This document shows, piece after piece, positions 51,701 through 60,987 of a DNA stretch of 64,000 nt. The notes beneath the pieces are model-generated. The model saw only the letters and a list, made by a program, of their open reading frames with translations. It was not told the DNA's origin and searched no databases. The stretch comes from Wocania_A sp965224845 (GTDB taxonomy: Bacteria; Bacteroidota; Bacteroidia; Flavobacteriales; Flavobacteriaceae): contig CBDDAJ010000020.1 in assembly GCA_965224845.1 (NCBI GenBank), forward strand, positions 1 through 64,000, read 5' to 3'. Made by a program: the position numbers and the translations under genes. How positions within the stretch are numbered: the stretch's first letter is position 1; every line of letters begins with the position of its first letter.

Positions 51701-54217
51701 TACAGTAAGATTGCTAATATCTATACCTGTTAATTGATTATTTGAACAGTTTAATTGCTGGAGCAATACATTATTATTGACGTTTAAATTAGTTATTTTG
51801 TTATCGGAACAATTTAAGTCTTCAAGGTTTAATTTTGATGACACATCTAAATCTGACAGTAAATTTCCTGAACAGTATAGTGTTTTTAAATTAGCGGTTC
51901 CTGTAATATTTAAAACGCCATTTATATTTGTAGGATTACTTGTTAAAAAATAATTTGAACTACAATACAAGGCCTCTAAATTAGTCATATTACTAACATC
52001 TAAGGCATTTAAATAATTATTGCTACAGTCTAACTCGGTTAGCGATAAAAAAGCTTTAATACCTTCTAAACTTTCAATATTTCTGCCATTAATATCCAAA
52101 GTGGTTAAATATTCAATATTTGCTGTTAATACCTGACCATCTATAGCTCCGGAATCAATGCCTAAGTCTATTAAGGCTTGTTCAAAGTTATTATCCGGGA
52201 TTGGTGTATATCTGTTATTTTCACAATCGGAATTATAGTTAGCTATAGGATCTATTACCCATCCTCCTGGAATGCTTCCTATTACTCCGGCATCCACATT
52301 AATACAAAATAAATTTGGGTTATTTGTAGCATTAAATACAGTGGCATTAGTATTGTTTCCATTTCTGATATCTGCAAACTCTAAAGCATTATCATTACAA
52401 GTTATACTTGTAAGTGCTGTGTTTGCAGTTAAATTTAATATTTCAATAGCATTATTAGAACAATCAAAAACGGTCAATGCAGCAAAGTCTTCAATACCTG
52501 TTAAGTCTGTAATATTATAAGCACTTACATTAAGATTTGTTTGTGCAATTATATTAGCAGTTGGCACATAATTATCAAGAGGAGCTGTATCAAACCCAGC
52601 ATCAATTAAAGCTTGCTCAAAACCATCATCTGGCACATAGGTTCCGCAAGTTACGGCGTAGGTTGCAGTAGCATCAACAGTCCAAGTAACACCAGCCGGC
52701 ACGATTCCAGTATCTGTTTCTATACACGACAAATCTGGATTTGCTGTAGCGTTAAAACTTAAAAGGCTTGCATTTTGACCATTCTTAATATTTAAAACTT
52801 CCAACGAGTTAGTTGTACAGCTTAAATCTGTGATAGCCGTAAGTAAACTTATATCTAATAGTTTTATGCTATTATTAGAACAATCAAGGGTTGTTAATAG
52901 CAAAGTATTGCTTACATCTAGCACAGTTAAAGCATTTTGAGAAATGTTTAGAATCGCTAAGTTTGTATTGCTCTCTAAATTAAGGCTTGCCAAATTATTA
53001 TCAGAAGCATTTAAATTTAATAAAGCCATATTGTTAGACAGGTTTAAGGCATCAATATTGTTTCCACTACAATCTAATGTTTGCAGTGCTATAAAGTCTT
53101 CTATACCAACTAAACTATCAATATTTAAGTTTGAGACATCAAGAGAGGTTATGGTATTAATATTTGATGTTAAAACTAAATGATCTAATACATCGTCTAA
53201 ACCTAAAGTAATTAATCTTTGTTCAAAATTATCATCGGGCACATAAGTAAAAATATCTGTACACCCTGTATCTCCGTAATAGGTCCAATCATCTTTAACC
53301 CAATTATTGTTTGGTACTATAAAACCACTATCGGTTTGAATACAAAACAAATCTGGGTTTTGCTCTGAATTAAAAGCAGTTATTAAGTCATTATTGGCGT
53401 TAGCTATATTTAGAGACATTAACTGATTATAAGATACATCAATAGTTGCAGAACTTTGACAAGGTGTTGTAGGTTCAGTTTGAGGGTTAGGGCAACTAAT
53501 TGTATTTATAGTACTTAAATCTAAATTAGTAATAGCATTCTGCGACGCATTTAAAGTACTTAAAACGGTATTATTTGAAAGATTCAGGTTCGTTATTAAG
53601 TTAGAAGCACAAAATAGTTGTTCAATTTTAGTATTACTGGTAACATCTAAACTTGTAAGTTGATTTTCTGATACCGATAAAAAAAACAGTGCTGTATTTA
53701 AACCTATATCTATTGATGAAATACGGTTATTAGAACAACTTAATCGTTCTAAATTTAAATTATTGCTAACATCCAAATTAGCCAGCTGATTACTGGAACA
53801 GTTTAAAACTTCTAAAGCATTATTATTGCTAACATCTAAATTGGTTAGTTGATTTATACCACACAATAATGTGGTTAAACCATTATTGTTTGAAATATTT
53901 AAACTGGTTAAACTATTATTACTACAAATTAATGTTGTTAAATCATTAAAATCCTGTATACCTGTTAAATCTTGAATATTTAAGTTGCTCACATTTAATG
54001 ATGTTACCGTTGCTATATTAGCTGTTGTAACTAAGGCATTATTAGCAATACCATCTCCCATACTTAAAGCATCTCCTACTGATACCAACACGCCATCGGG
54101 AGTATGAGTTTCCAGATAATCTTCAAAATTTGCATCTGGGATAGACGTTGTTTGAGCACATAAAAAAGAAGTACCTAACAACAAAATAGAACATGTAAAA
54201 ATGAAAAACTTTTTCAT
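48764..54217 (-). CDS. Giant leucine-rich-repeat protein with T9SS sorting domain
   Basis: 1,817 residues; signal peptide ending FLCAQ. Six modules start with (V/I)PDxxFE at residues 26, 326, 528, 673, 1113 and 1319; each goes on with a NxxxITSLDVSxxxI-type cap, many LxxLxCSNNxLxxLDVSNN repeats of about 21 residues, and a closing C-x~26-C pair (292/319, 498/524, 638/665, 1081/1106, 1286/1312, 1514/1546). The fourth module is the longest. A thrombospondin type 3-like Ca2+ stretch DADNDGVANADDNC is at 1548-1561, a beta domain follows, and residues ~1740-1817 are a type A T9SS C-terminal domain (VFPNPF...SGLYVLTVKSE). It should be exported by T9SS and attached to the surface, for binding or adhesion. 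No catalytic motif seen. Confidence 0.92.
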   Translation of the reverse strand: MKKFFIFTCSILLLGTSFLCAQTTSIPDANFEDYLETHTPDGVLVSVGDALSMGDGIANNALVTTANIATVTSLNVSNLNIQDLTGIQDFNDLTTLICSNNSLTSLNISNNNGLTTLLCGINQLTNLDVSNNNALEVLNCSSNQLANLDVSNNLNLERLSCSNNRISSIDIGLNTALFFLSVSENQLTSLDVTSNTKIEQLFCASNLITNLNLSNNTVLSTLNASQNAITNLDLSTINTISCPNPQTEPTTPCQSSATIDVSYNQLMSLNIANANNDLITAFNSEQNPDLFCIQTDSGFIVPNNNWVKDDWTYYGDTGCTDIFTYVPDDNFEQRLITLGLDDVLDHLVLTSNINTITSLDVSNLNIDSLVGIEDFIALQTLDCSGNNIDALNLSNNMALLNLNASDNNLASLNLESNTNLAILNISQNALTVLDVSNTLLLTTLDCSNNSIKLLDISLLTAITDLSCTTNSLEVLNIKNGQNASLLSFNATANPDLSCIETDTGIVPAGVTWTVDATATYAVTCGTYVPDDGFEQALIDAGFDTAPLDNYVPTANIIAQTNLNVSAYNITDLTGIEDFAALTVFDCSNNAIEILNLTANTALTSITCNDNALEFADIRNGNNTNATVFNATNNPNLFCINVDAGVIGSIPGGWVIDPIANYNSDCENNRYTPIPDNNFEQALIDLGIDSGAIDGQVLTANIEYLTTLDINGRNIESLEGIKAFLSLTELDCSNNYLNALDVSNMTNLEALYCSSNYFLTSNPTNINGVLNITGTANLKTLYCSGNLLSDLDVSSKLNLEDLNCSDNKITNLNVNNNVLLQQLNCSNNQLTGIDISNLTVLETINCSVNSISNLITSAVNNSTLTHLNCSNNDLSTLQINTYLSLEDLSCNSNSISNLNTDNNTLLVSLNCSNNLIDGLNLTQNTALATLYASQNNITQLDLVSNVALEYLDCNYNAITTIDIGATTSLKYVYANNNNLNSLDVSNNTGLIVLDASFNDITSMVLPNNLNQLKTFNCSNNLLENDLDLSSLGISACPSGEDLCPGFITINVSNNQLDFVNIQNGMNNEISGFNASANPKLYCIQVDDINNIGANWTKDVTTSYSIDCRFGETYVPDDNFEQALINLGYDTGPLDDYVLTANIEVLTALNVSGNNISDVTGIEDFVALQDLDCSNNTLSTIDLSNNVSLTIVNCSNNVLSVLDLAENTNLTNLNVANNAFTMFDVSLVPLLETFNCDTNQITELDFSTNTALISLSCQSNLLEVLNIQNGQNTNLSNLNAQSNTDLTCILTDTGAVPPGVTWLKDVVAIYAIDCHYGETYVPDDAFETALIDLGYDTVLDDYVLTSTIESLSFLDVGEKSITDLTGIEDFISLRTLFVDNNMLADIDLSNNTLLENFNGSSNNLSQIDLLSNPSLVVLNISNNTIAQVNFDNNLNLLNINVSNNQLTILEVNLLVDLSVLDCSNNLIANLNIVSNPNVEELYCQSNLLVNDQLNLKNGSNATLRTLVATNNPDLGCILVDDPVAVISNVSGDYDNWFKDATANYQSVCDDADNDGVANADDNCPGTPFGASVDLFGCPILDLPNDNFTILITSETCLNNNDGKINITTKEFYNYTATLTGEDFNRVYNFTKEIDIKNLLAGTYTLCITAEEFPGYTSCFDVVITQPEPLEVSTGKSSDGKKVSLYLSGSSNYTIEFNGLNFKTNKDVLELVLQHGENIIKVSTDIECQGVFEEHIFISDEVLVFPNPFKNTIKINTGANDSDTVNVCIYSISGHLVFSKTFTNNKFNNLNVNSNELKSGLYVLTVKSEAKTSTFKMIKQ

Positions 54218-54251
54218 ATTTTTATGATATTGACAAAAACATGTCTAGATT

Positions 54252-56465
54252 TTAATGATGAGATTTTGTACTAACCGTTTTATGATAATGAAATTGTTGA
54301 TCGATTTTTGTTTTTATGGTAGCCAGTATTTTATTTCTAAAACTAGAATCTTTTTTAAGCTTACCCCACATTTTGTCTTCATCAATATTAATGCCTTTAG
54401 AAAGCATTTGTTCTTCGGCAAGCTTCATACCTCTTTCTAAGTCTTCCATAGTAATTTCCCAATACACTATTTCGCCATGGTCTGTCTCTACCACTTCATA
54501 CTTCCTATTATCAAAAGTTATAACCTCATCATCATCGCTATGTTCTTTTATTAATTTATTAGAGATAGTAGCATTTGATTTACCAGACAGTATATTGTAT
54601 ATCTCAGCGATTTGTGTTTTTAAATTTGTAATTTCTTGTGCTTGCTCATTTAATTTAGCCTCTAAATTTTGTATCACATGATTACTATCATTATTGTTTA
54701 AACCAACAGCAATGATAACAGTACTTTTTCCAAAACTCTTTTGGCTGTTAGTCCAAGCTACACCAACAATTTTACTTATTTGTTCTGTTGTAATCTTAGA
54801 AGGATGAACGGATATACCATAACCATCGTTATTACCACTTGGTATGATATAATCTCCTATATTTACCTTGCCAAAAACTTTTACAGGAACTTGCCCCATA
54901 AAGGCTACTTTTTCGTATTCGGTTTCCTTATCAGGTTGCGGCATATTTCCTAAAACAATAGGTTTATAAGATACCACCATCATACGCTGTGCATTTGAAG
55001 TATTTTTAGATATCTTACCGCCTTTTAAACCAACTATATCACCAAAGCTTATATCCTCATTAGTATGCTCTCTCATTAAATACTCGGCATAGTCTCCAGC
55101 TCCTGAGGCATAGGTTACCCCTTCAAATAATAGTTTATTGTTATCATAAGTCGTTTTATAGCCTTCTGCTCTAATTTTTACCTGTTCTGCAAAAATGGCC
55201 TGAAGTGCCGCTGAAACAACTTCAGCAGCAGAAAACAATAAATCGGCTATACTTGGTGCTGCAACACAGGTTCCCAAACCTGCACATACTCTATAATCAT
55301 TAGCAGCTTTAACCAATTGAAGGTCTGCTATTATACTATGTGCTACCGCAAAACCTAAATCAATTTCACTATCATAAATATCAAATGCCAGCGAGCTTTG
55401 GTCAAATAACCAATCTGCATTATTACCAAATTCTTCTTCAACTTCCCCTTCAATTCTACCTCGCATAAAACTAAAACCATCACCATCCCAAAATGAAATA
55501 AAATTATTTCCATTTCTTCTGTTCCCTATTACTTTAATGGCTATCCCTTGAGTACTCCCTTCTACTAGCAATGGATAATTACCAATGTTTTTTCCGGGAT
55601 CAGTGCCTGAAACTTGTTCATAAGGTGCTGTACCTCCATAACTTATGGGATCTGTGTGTACTGTAGAGTTAAATACGATCTGTTGGTCGGTATTTATATT
55701 AACAGAACCATATAAGTTTGTGGATTGATTAACTGATAATCGTTCTGCTGCCAGTTCTTCAAAAGAGGCTTCTCCTTCTGCACTAAAATTATAAACCGTA
55801 GTTAACCCCGTAACATTTAAAGATCCGTTTAATACTGTTGAGGCATTTACATCACCATCAGGCACTCCATAAGCAGGGTCTCCAACATTTAAATTTGAGT
55901 TTAATTGTGTTTCTCCATCAACCGCTAAATCACCTTTTAAAGCTGTATTACCACTTTCTACAGTTAAATTATCATGCAAATGTGTTTGCCCTCTAACTAT
56001 TAACTCCCTGTTTAAAGTGGTATCATCATCAACATCTAAAGTTCCTGTTGCCGTAATATTTCTATGATAAGCATATGGTACAAAAGTTAACACCTCTCTG
56101 CTCATATCAACAAAATTGTTACCACCATCAAAATCAATATCCACCTTTAAGTCTTTTGGGGTGCCGTCCCAACTAATTTTTTCAAAATTGTCATGCTCAA
56201 CTGCTCCAATAATGAGGTTTATTCTACCAAACTCATCTGTGGTTGTGGTTTGTATTTCTTCAAATTCAACTGTGTTACCAGAATCAAAAATGGTGAATCG
56301 AACAGCTACCGTTGTACTAGGTAAATAATTGCCTTCAGAATCTACACCTGGCAACTCTAAATCGTTTGGTCCAATTATAACGGCTTGATAACTTATACCA
56401 TCTGTTTGCGCAAATAGGTTAGCAGATAGAATGAAAAATAATAATAAATTGATTATACGTTTCAT
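54252..56465 (-). CDS. Fibre-like secreted protein with possible Peptidase_G2/IMC-like domain
   Basis: 737 residues; signal peptide ending ANLFAQ. The N-terminal ~130 residues (GISYQAVIIGPND, TVAVRFTIFDSGNTVEFEE, EFGRINLIIGAV) are a conserved Flavobacteriaceae module. Residues ~140-270 are short beta-repeats (DDTTLNRELIVRGQTHLHDNLTV...) like tail-fibre or beta-helix shafts. Around 470-610, ASGAGDYAEYLMREHT, VVSYKPIVLGNMP, FMGQVPVKVFGKVNIGDYIIPSG and GVAWT resemble the Peptidase_G2 / endosialidase-type chaperone domain. A coiled coil (IQNLEAKLNEQAQEITNLKTQIAEIYN) follows. Lies 34 bases before the LRR gene. Fibre-like reading is moderate; auto-cleavage unproven. Confidence 0.72.
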   Translation of the reverse strand: MKRIINLLLFFILSANLFAQTDGISYQAVIIGPNDLELPGVDSEGNYLPSTTVAVRFTIFDSGNTVEFEEIQTTTTDEFGRINLIIGAVEHDNFEKISWDGTPKDLKVDIDFDGGNNFVDMSREVLTFVPYAYHRNITATGTLDVDDDTTLNRELIVRGQTHLHDNLTVESGNTALKGDLAVDGETQLNSNLNVGDPAYGVPDGDVNASTVLNGSLNVTGLTTVYNFSAEGEASFEELAAERLSVNQSTNLYGSVNINTDQQIVFNSTVHTDPISYGGTAPYEQVSGTDPGKNIGNYPLLVEGSTQGIAIKVIGNRRNGNNFISFWDGDGFSFMRGRIEGEVEEEFGNNADWLFDQSSLAFDIYDSEIDLGFAVAHSIIADLQLVKAANDYRVCAGLGTCVAAPSIADLLFSAAEVVSAALQAIFAEQVKIRAEGYKTTYDNNKLLFEGVTYASGAGDYAEYLMREHTNEDISFGDIVGLKGGKISKNTSNAQRMMVVSYKPIVLGNMPQPDKETEYEKVAFMGQVPVKVFGKVNIGDYIIPSGNNDGYGISVHPSKITTEQISKIVGVAWTNSQKSFGKSTVIIAVGLNNNDSNHVIQNLEAKLNEQAQEITNLKTQIAEIYNILSGKSNATISNKLIKEHSDDDEVITFDNRKYEVVETDHGEIVYWEITMEDLERGMKLAEEQMLSKGINIDEDKMWGKLKKDSSFRNKILATIKTKIDQQFHYHKTVSTKSHH

Positions 56466-56489
56466 AGTTTTGGTTGGTTTTAGTGTTTT

Positions 56490-57026
56490 TTATAGTCTAA
56501 TCAGTTTAGCATTAAACTGTTTACCATTAGAGTAACATTTAATTAAATACGACCCGCTGGAAAGCTCATTTAATTGCAATTGAATAGTTTTTGATGGCGA
56601 AAAATTCTTATTATAAATGAGTTTTCCACTTATATCAAAAATTAAAATATTGATGGTCTCCGTTAAGGTTTCATTGAATGCAATTAATACCCTTTCGGCA
56701 AAAGGATTTGGATATACTTTAGCTAATAAATTATTGTTGTTAGATGGTTTTACTAAACCATTAGAATTTATAGGTTGTTGATATCCCTGACGTAAATAAT
56801 AGCCCGCACTTGAAAATGTTCCTATAACACCAGACTGACCAATACTTTGGCTTATTTTGTAATGGCCTTTATGAGTAGAAACAACTTTTGAAGATCCTGC
56901 AACACCTAAGTTTGAGCTTAGTATTTTATATGAGTTACTGGAGTTTGATTGTTGTGCAGAAATGGTATTTGCCAAACAAAACACGAGTAACAAAAGGATA
57001 ACTATTTTAAAATCTTTAAAGTGCAT
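56490..57026 (-). CDS. Small T9SS type A sorting-domain protein
   Basis: 178 residues; signal peptide ending NTISAQ. Short middle part with HYKISQSIGQSGVIGTFSSAGYYLRQGYQQP, a stretch common in flavobacterial T9SS proteins, then a T9SS C-terminal domain KVYPNPFAERVLIAFNE...LIFDISGKLIYNKNF...SSGSYLIKCYSNGKQFNAKLIRL. It is almost only a sorting domain plus a small mature part, so it may be a cargo or accessory of the surface cluster. 24 bases before the fibre-like gene. Confidence 0.85.
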   Translation of the reverse strand: MHFKDFKIVILLLLVFCLANTISAQQSNSSNSYKILSSNLGVAGSSKVVSTHKGHYKISQSIGQSGVIGTFSSAGYYLRQGYQQPINSNGLVKPSNNNNLLAKVYPNPFAERVLIAFNETLTETINILIFDISGKLIYNKNFSPSKTIQLQLNELSSGSYLIKCYSNGKQFNAKLIRL

Positions 57027-57118
57027 TTTAATTTTTCTTTAAACCAAATTATGCTAAATACTTAATATATACTATAGTGTCCATGCTTTGTCCAGACTTA
57101 AAAAACAGGTTTTTATAG

Positions 57119-57763
57119 CTAAAAATCGCAATTGCAAGTAGGTAAATTAATGATGAAGCCTATCCCAAATTGATGCGAGTTTAGCTTAAGCTTTTCGGCA
57201 TTAACACCACTACTTATTAAAACCGATTTTCCATAACTATATCCCACATAAATAGCAGTGGTATTAGAAATGGGATACTGCATATGAATTCCACCACGTA
57301 AAAAAAGAATGTTATTATTAAACTCTTCTTCTCCTACCAGATTAAATACATCGTTATTTATGGTTTGATTCCCTCTTAATAAAAACTCTGAAGCTACTGA
57401 AGCATTGGCAAAAAACATTAAATCTCTTACATGAAACAGCTTAACATCTACTCCACCTTTTAAACCTAAATAACTAACATCCCATTCAAAAAAATTATCT
57501 ACACTAGGCTCGCTGCCTATGGCACCATACCTATTGTAGGTAACTCCTATTCTATAAAACAATGTTTTACTTACATTAAAAATGCCACGATACCCCATAC
57601 CAAAATTTGTTTTAGACTGGGATAATAGATTATTTAATGGCTGTCCTTTAGAATTCTTATAATCAAAAGAAGATATTGTAGAACCCAGTTCCATATATAA
57701 CTGTTGACTGTTAGCAAAAAAAACAGTTACAAAAGCTAAAAGAAAGAAGATCTTTTTATTCAT
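57119..57763 (-). CDS. Outer-membrane beta-barrel-like protein
   Basis: 214 residues; signal peptide ending FFANSQ. Many alternating hydrophobic beta strands with aromatic girdle residues: MGYRGIFNVSKTLFYRIGVTYNRYG, NFFEWDVSYLGLKGGVDVKLF, FFANASVASEFLLRG, FLRGGIHMQYPISNTTAIYVGYSYGKS, NSHQFGIGFIINL. Fits an eight-stranded barrel like PorT/OmpW-type proteins. First gene of the leftward surface cluster; may be its outer-membrane partner. No specific family recognised. Confidence 0.65.
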   Translation of the reverse strand: MNKKIFFLLAFVTVFFANSQQLYMELGSTISSFDYKNSKGQPLNNLLSQSKTNFGMGYRGIFNVSKTLFYRIGVTYNRYGAIGSEPSVDNFFEWDVSYLGLKGGVDVKLFHVRDLMFFANASVASEFLLRGNQTINNDVFNLVGEEEFNNNILFLRGGIHMQYPISNTTAIYVGYSYGKSVLISSGVNAEKLKLNSHQFGIGFIINLPTCNCDF

Positions 57764-58314
57764 ATTTCCAATCGGTTAATAGTTTTAAACACATTAATGC
57801 TTATGCACTTAGCATGCATAGGATACATTTTTAATAGTTAAAATTGATAACTATAGCCAAAGTAGCTTGTAACAGTACACAAAACAAATAAACACAGATT
57901 TGTCCATGCTTTTTCCATATAAAACTACATACCATTAAACTTTTAGCTTATGCTCAATACCTTAGTTAGTAATCCAAAGTATATATTTCTATTTAACTTT
58001 ATATAATAAACTCTTTGAAACGTAGCATGTTTGGGTTTAGGTGTTTAATCTGAATCTTAACTTTATTGGCTAATAATAATGTGATGCATTGCAGCATCTA
58101 GCATTTTCAGGAAGATAAAATGCGCAACACAACGTTATAGTCTGATGCTTTAGTTAGCTTTATAATGCTATTTGCAAACCTTATTAACTTACTTAATATG
58201 TATTATAGGAAGACTTATTGCAACTCCATAGAGCGTTCGTTGCCTTTTCTTTATTAGCAGTATTTTTAATATAACGTATTAAGAAGAAGATTTAAATGAC
58301 TTCAAAAAAAGGCA
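57764..58314. other. 551-bp intergenic region without an evident gene
   Basis: Between the first surface-cluster gene and the parC stop. AT-rich; I see no ORF of note, no tRNA and no clear terminator for parC. Presumably holds the surface-cluster promoter, but no exact TAnnTTTG pair was found. Confidence 0.6.
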
Positions 58315-60981
58315 TTAAAACAAAGTAATCTGTCCTTCATCATCTATTTCTAAATCATTTGATTTACTTTCTGAGGTATTACCACCTCCCTTACTTTCTG
58401 TTTCAGAATCATTAGCAGTAACTTCAGTTTCATCAATAACTTCCAATTCATCTGCATGAACCTCAGCAGGCGCTTCAAAAGGAATAGGATCTAATAAATT
58501 AATTTGGTTCACTTTATCTTTTGTAAGCTGGTTTCCTAATGCATTTATACCTTTAACATTAATAAACTCTTCAAGATTAACCTCTAAATTATCCTTTCTG
58601 TCTTTACCACGTTCTTTAGCAAAAACAACCTCAGCCACAGGCTTCCAATCTGTTGAAACAATTTCTAACTGTGAATTTGGATGATCTGAAATAAAAGATT
58701 CTTCTCTTCCTTCCTGTTCAATCAAAAAGCGTTTAACATAATACAGCTCTTTTTCTCCATTAAAGTAAATAGCCGAAATAGGCTTTTTAGGCACCCATTT
58801 TTCAAGAACTATCATATCATCATCAAAGTGCATCGTAACTTCAGGTGTAAGCGTTTTAATAACACCGGACTGGTTAATTATAAGCAATTTATCTTCACCT
58901 CTAAACTCTCCTATCAGCTCCCCTCTACCATCTACATTTAAGCGCTGAACTGTATCATCAAACCATATTTTACGAGGTTTTAATGTTGAAACGCCTTTTT
59001 CTTTTAATTCAACACGCTTAACAGAGTATTTAGTAACCAGGTTCCCTTTTGAAGTACGCCCTTTAATTAAAATATCAGCAAAATCAATGTCCCACTTTAG
59101 CTTTTTAATACTACCCGCCTGCCTCAAATTAATGCTAACAACTTCAGCTTCACCATTCGGGTTTGCCGAAAAATATAAACTAACCGAACCCTTATTACCG
59201 TTTGTTAAATCGTATTCGCGGTCTCTGGTAATACTAGTTACGGCAAAACGTTTAATATATGATGGCCCTTTTCGTCCATCACGATAAATCATATTGTAAA
59301 TTGTACGCTTATCTTTTTTCTTGAAAACTGCTACATGAATAATATCCTTACCAACAAAGGTTTTAGAGTCCACCTTTGTTACCATCATCTTTCCCTCTTT
59401 TGTAAATACTATAATATCGTCAATATCACTACAATCACAGACATATTCATTTCTACGTAACGATGTTCCTATAAAGCCCTCTTCTCGATTTACATAAAGC
59501 TTAGTATTACGAATAACCACTTTTGTAGCATCTACATCCTCGAAAGTTCTTATTTCGGTTTTGCGTTCTCGCCCAGCTCCATATTCTTTTTTAAGCCTTT
59601 TGAAATACGTTATAGCATACTCAATAAGATGTTCGAGATGATGTTTAACTTCGGCTATTTGATCTTCAAGTGCATCAATTTTTTGCTGTGCTTTATCAAT
59701 ATCAAATTTTGAAATACGCTTAATCCTTATCTCAGTTAAGCGTACAATATCCTCTTCCGTTACCTTACGCTTTAAATGTTTAACATGAGGTTGTAACCCT
59801 TTATCTATTGCCAAAATAACACCTTCCCAAGTTTCTTCTTCTTCAATATCGCGATAAATTCTGTTTTCAATAAAAATGCGTTCTAAAGATGCAAAGTGCC
59901 ACTGTGCTTCAAGTTCACCAAGTTTTATTTCTAATTCTTGCTTGAGAAGTTGAACTGTGTTATCTGTAGAGCGACGTAACATTTCAGAAACGCCAATAAA
60001 GAGGGGCTTATTATCTTCAATAACACAACCTAATGGTGAAATTGATGATTCACAACTTGTAAATGCATACAAAGCATCAATCGTTTTATCTGGCGATAAA
60101 CCTGAAGGTAAATGCACTAAAATTTCGACCTCAGCGGCAGTATTATCTTCAATTTTTTTAACTTTTATTTTCCCTTTATCATTAGCTTTTAAAATGGAGT
60201 CAATCAACGAAGATGTCGTTGTTCCATATGGAAGCTCAGTAACAACCAATGTATTTTTATCTAACTGCGAAATTTTAGCCCGGACACGGACTTTACCGCC
60301 TCTGTTTCCATCATTATAATTAGAAAAATCTGCTATACCTCCAGTAGGAAAATCTGGTAAAATGGTAAAGCGTTTCCCTTGTAAATGTTTTATAGAAGCA
60401 TCGATAAGCTCAATAAAATTATGAGGCAATATTTTAGTAGATAACCCTACAGCAATGCCTTCTCCACCTTGAGCAAGAAGCAAAGGAAACATAACCGGAA
60501 GATTAACAGGTTCTTTTCTACGTCCGTCATAACTAGCTTGCCACTCTGTTATTTTAGGGTTGTACACAACATCTAAGCCAAACTTTGAAATACGAGCCTC
60601 AATATAACGTGATGCAGCTGCCCTGTCGCCTGTTAAGATATTCCCCCAGTTTCCCTGAGTGTCAATTAATAAGTCTTTTTGACCAATTTGCACCATTGCA
60701 TCTGCAATACTGGCATCTCCGTGTGGGTGATATTGCATGGTATGCCCAACAATATTTGCTACTTTATTGTAACGCCCATCGTCAAGATCCTTCATAGAAT
60801 GCATGATGCGGCGTTGTACTGGTTTAAAACCATCTTCTATTGCTGGTACAGCACGCTCTAAAATAACATACGAAGCATAGTCTAAAAACCAATCTTTGTA
60901 CATCCCAGTAACTCTGGTAATCGTTTCTTGAGGTTGCTCGTCTTGTGCGTTGCTTAAATCGTCGTTCTCTTCTTCTATCAT
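58315..60981 (-). CDS. parC: DNA topoisomerase IV subunit A
   Basis: 888 residues. Breakage-reunion domain: AVPAIEDGFKPVQRRIMHSM, YHPHGDASIADAMV, NWGNILTGDRAAASRYIEARISKFG with catalytic Tyr126. A coiled-coil region (FDIDKAQQKIDALEDQIAEVKHHLEHLIEYAITYFKRLKKEYG) and the C-terminal pinwheel follow, then an acidic tail. Gene order with parE upstream and the ParC-type C-terminal half (fewer GyrA-box features) support topoisomerase IV over gyrase. It decatenates chromosomes. It starts six bases after the parE stop. Confidence 0.92.
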   Translation of the reverse strand: MIEEENDDLSNAQDEQPQETITRVTGMYKDWFLDYASYVILERAVPAIEDGFKPVQRRIMHSMKDLDDGRYNKVANIVGHTMQYHPHGDASIADAMVQIGQKDLLIDTQGNWGNILTGDRAAASRYIEARISKFGLDVVYNPKITEWQASYDGRRKEPVNLPVMFPLLLAQGGEGIAVGLSTKILPHNFIELIDASIKHLQGKRFTILPDFPTGGIADFSNYNDGNRGGKVRVRAKISQLDKNTLVVTELPYGTTTSSLIDSILKANDKGKIKVKKIEDNTAAEVEILVHLPSGLSPDKTIDALYAFTSCESSISPLGCVIEDNKPLFIGVSEMLRRSTDNTVQLLKQELEIKLGELEAQWHFASLERIFIENRIYRDIEEEETWEGVILAIDKGLQPHVKHLKRKVTEEDIVRLTEIRIKRISKFDIDKAQQKIDALEDQIAEVKHHLEHLIEYAITYFKRLKKEYGAGRERKTEIRTFEDVDATKVVIRNTKLYVNREEGFIGTSLRRNEYVCDCSDIDDIIVFTKEGKMMVTKVDSKTFVGKDIIHVAVFKKKDKRTIYNMIYRDGRKGPSYIKRFAVTSITRDREYDLTNGNKGSVSLYFSANPNGEAEVVSINLRQAGSIKKLKWDIDFADILIKGRTSKGNLVTKYSVKRVELKEKGVSTLKPRKIWFDDTVQRLNVDGRGELIGEFRGEDKLLIINQSGVIKTLTPEVTMHFDDDMIVLEKWVPKKPISAIYFNGEKELYYVKRFLIEQEGREESFISDHPNSQLEIVSTDWKPVAEVVFAKERGKDRKDNLEVNLEEFINVKGINALGNQLTKDKVNQINLLDPIPFEAPAEVHADELEVIDETEVTANDSETESKGGGNTSESKSNDLEIDDEGQITLF

Positions 60982-60987
60982 GCTGTA

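Noticed and set aside
48902..53183. Several plus-strand ORFs of 60-82 codons opposite the LRR gene
   Set aside because: They mirror the repetitive LRR codons, have no family features and are shadows of the coding strand.
54252..56465. A prophage, because of the fibre-like protein
   Set aside because: No capsid, terminase, portal, lysis or integrase gene lies near, and the protein has a Sec signal peptide and T9SS neighbours.
57764..58314. A hidden RNA gene or small CDS in the 551-bp gap before parC
   Set aside because: No tRNA-like T-arm, no strong stem-loop and no ORF with coding character could be found.
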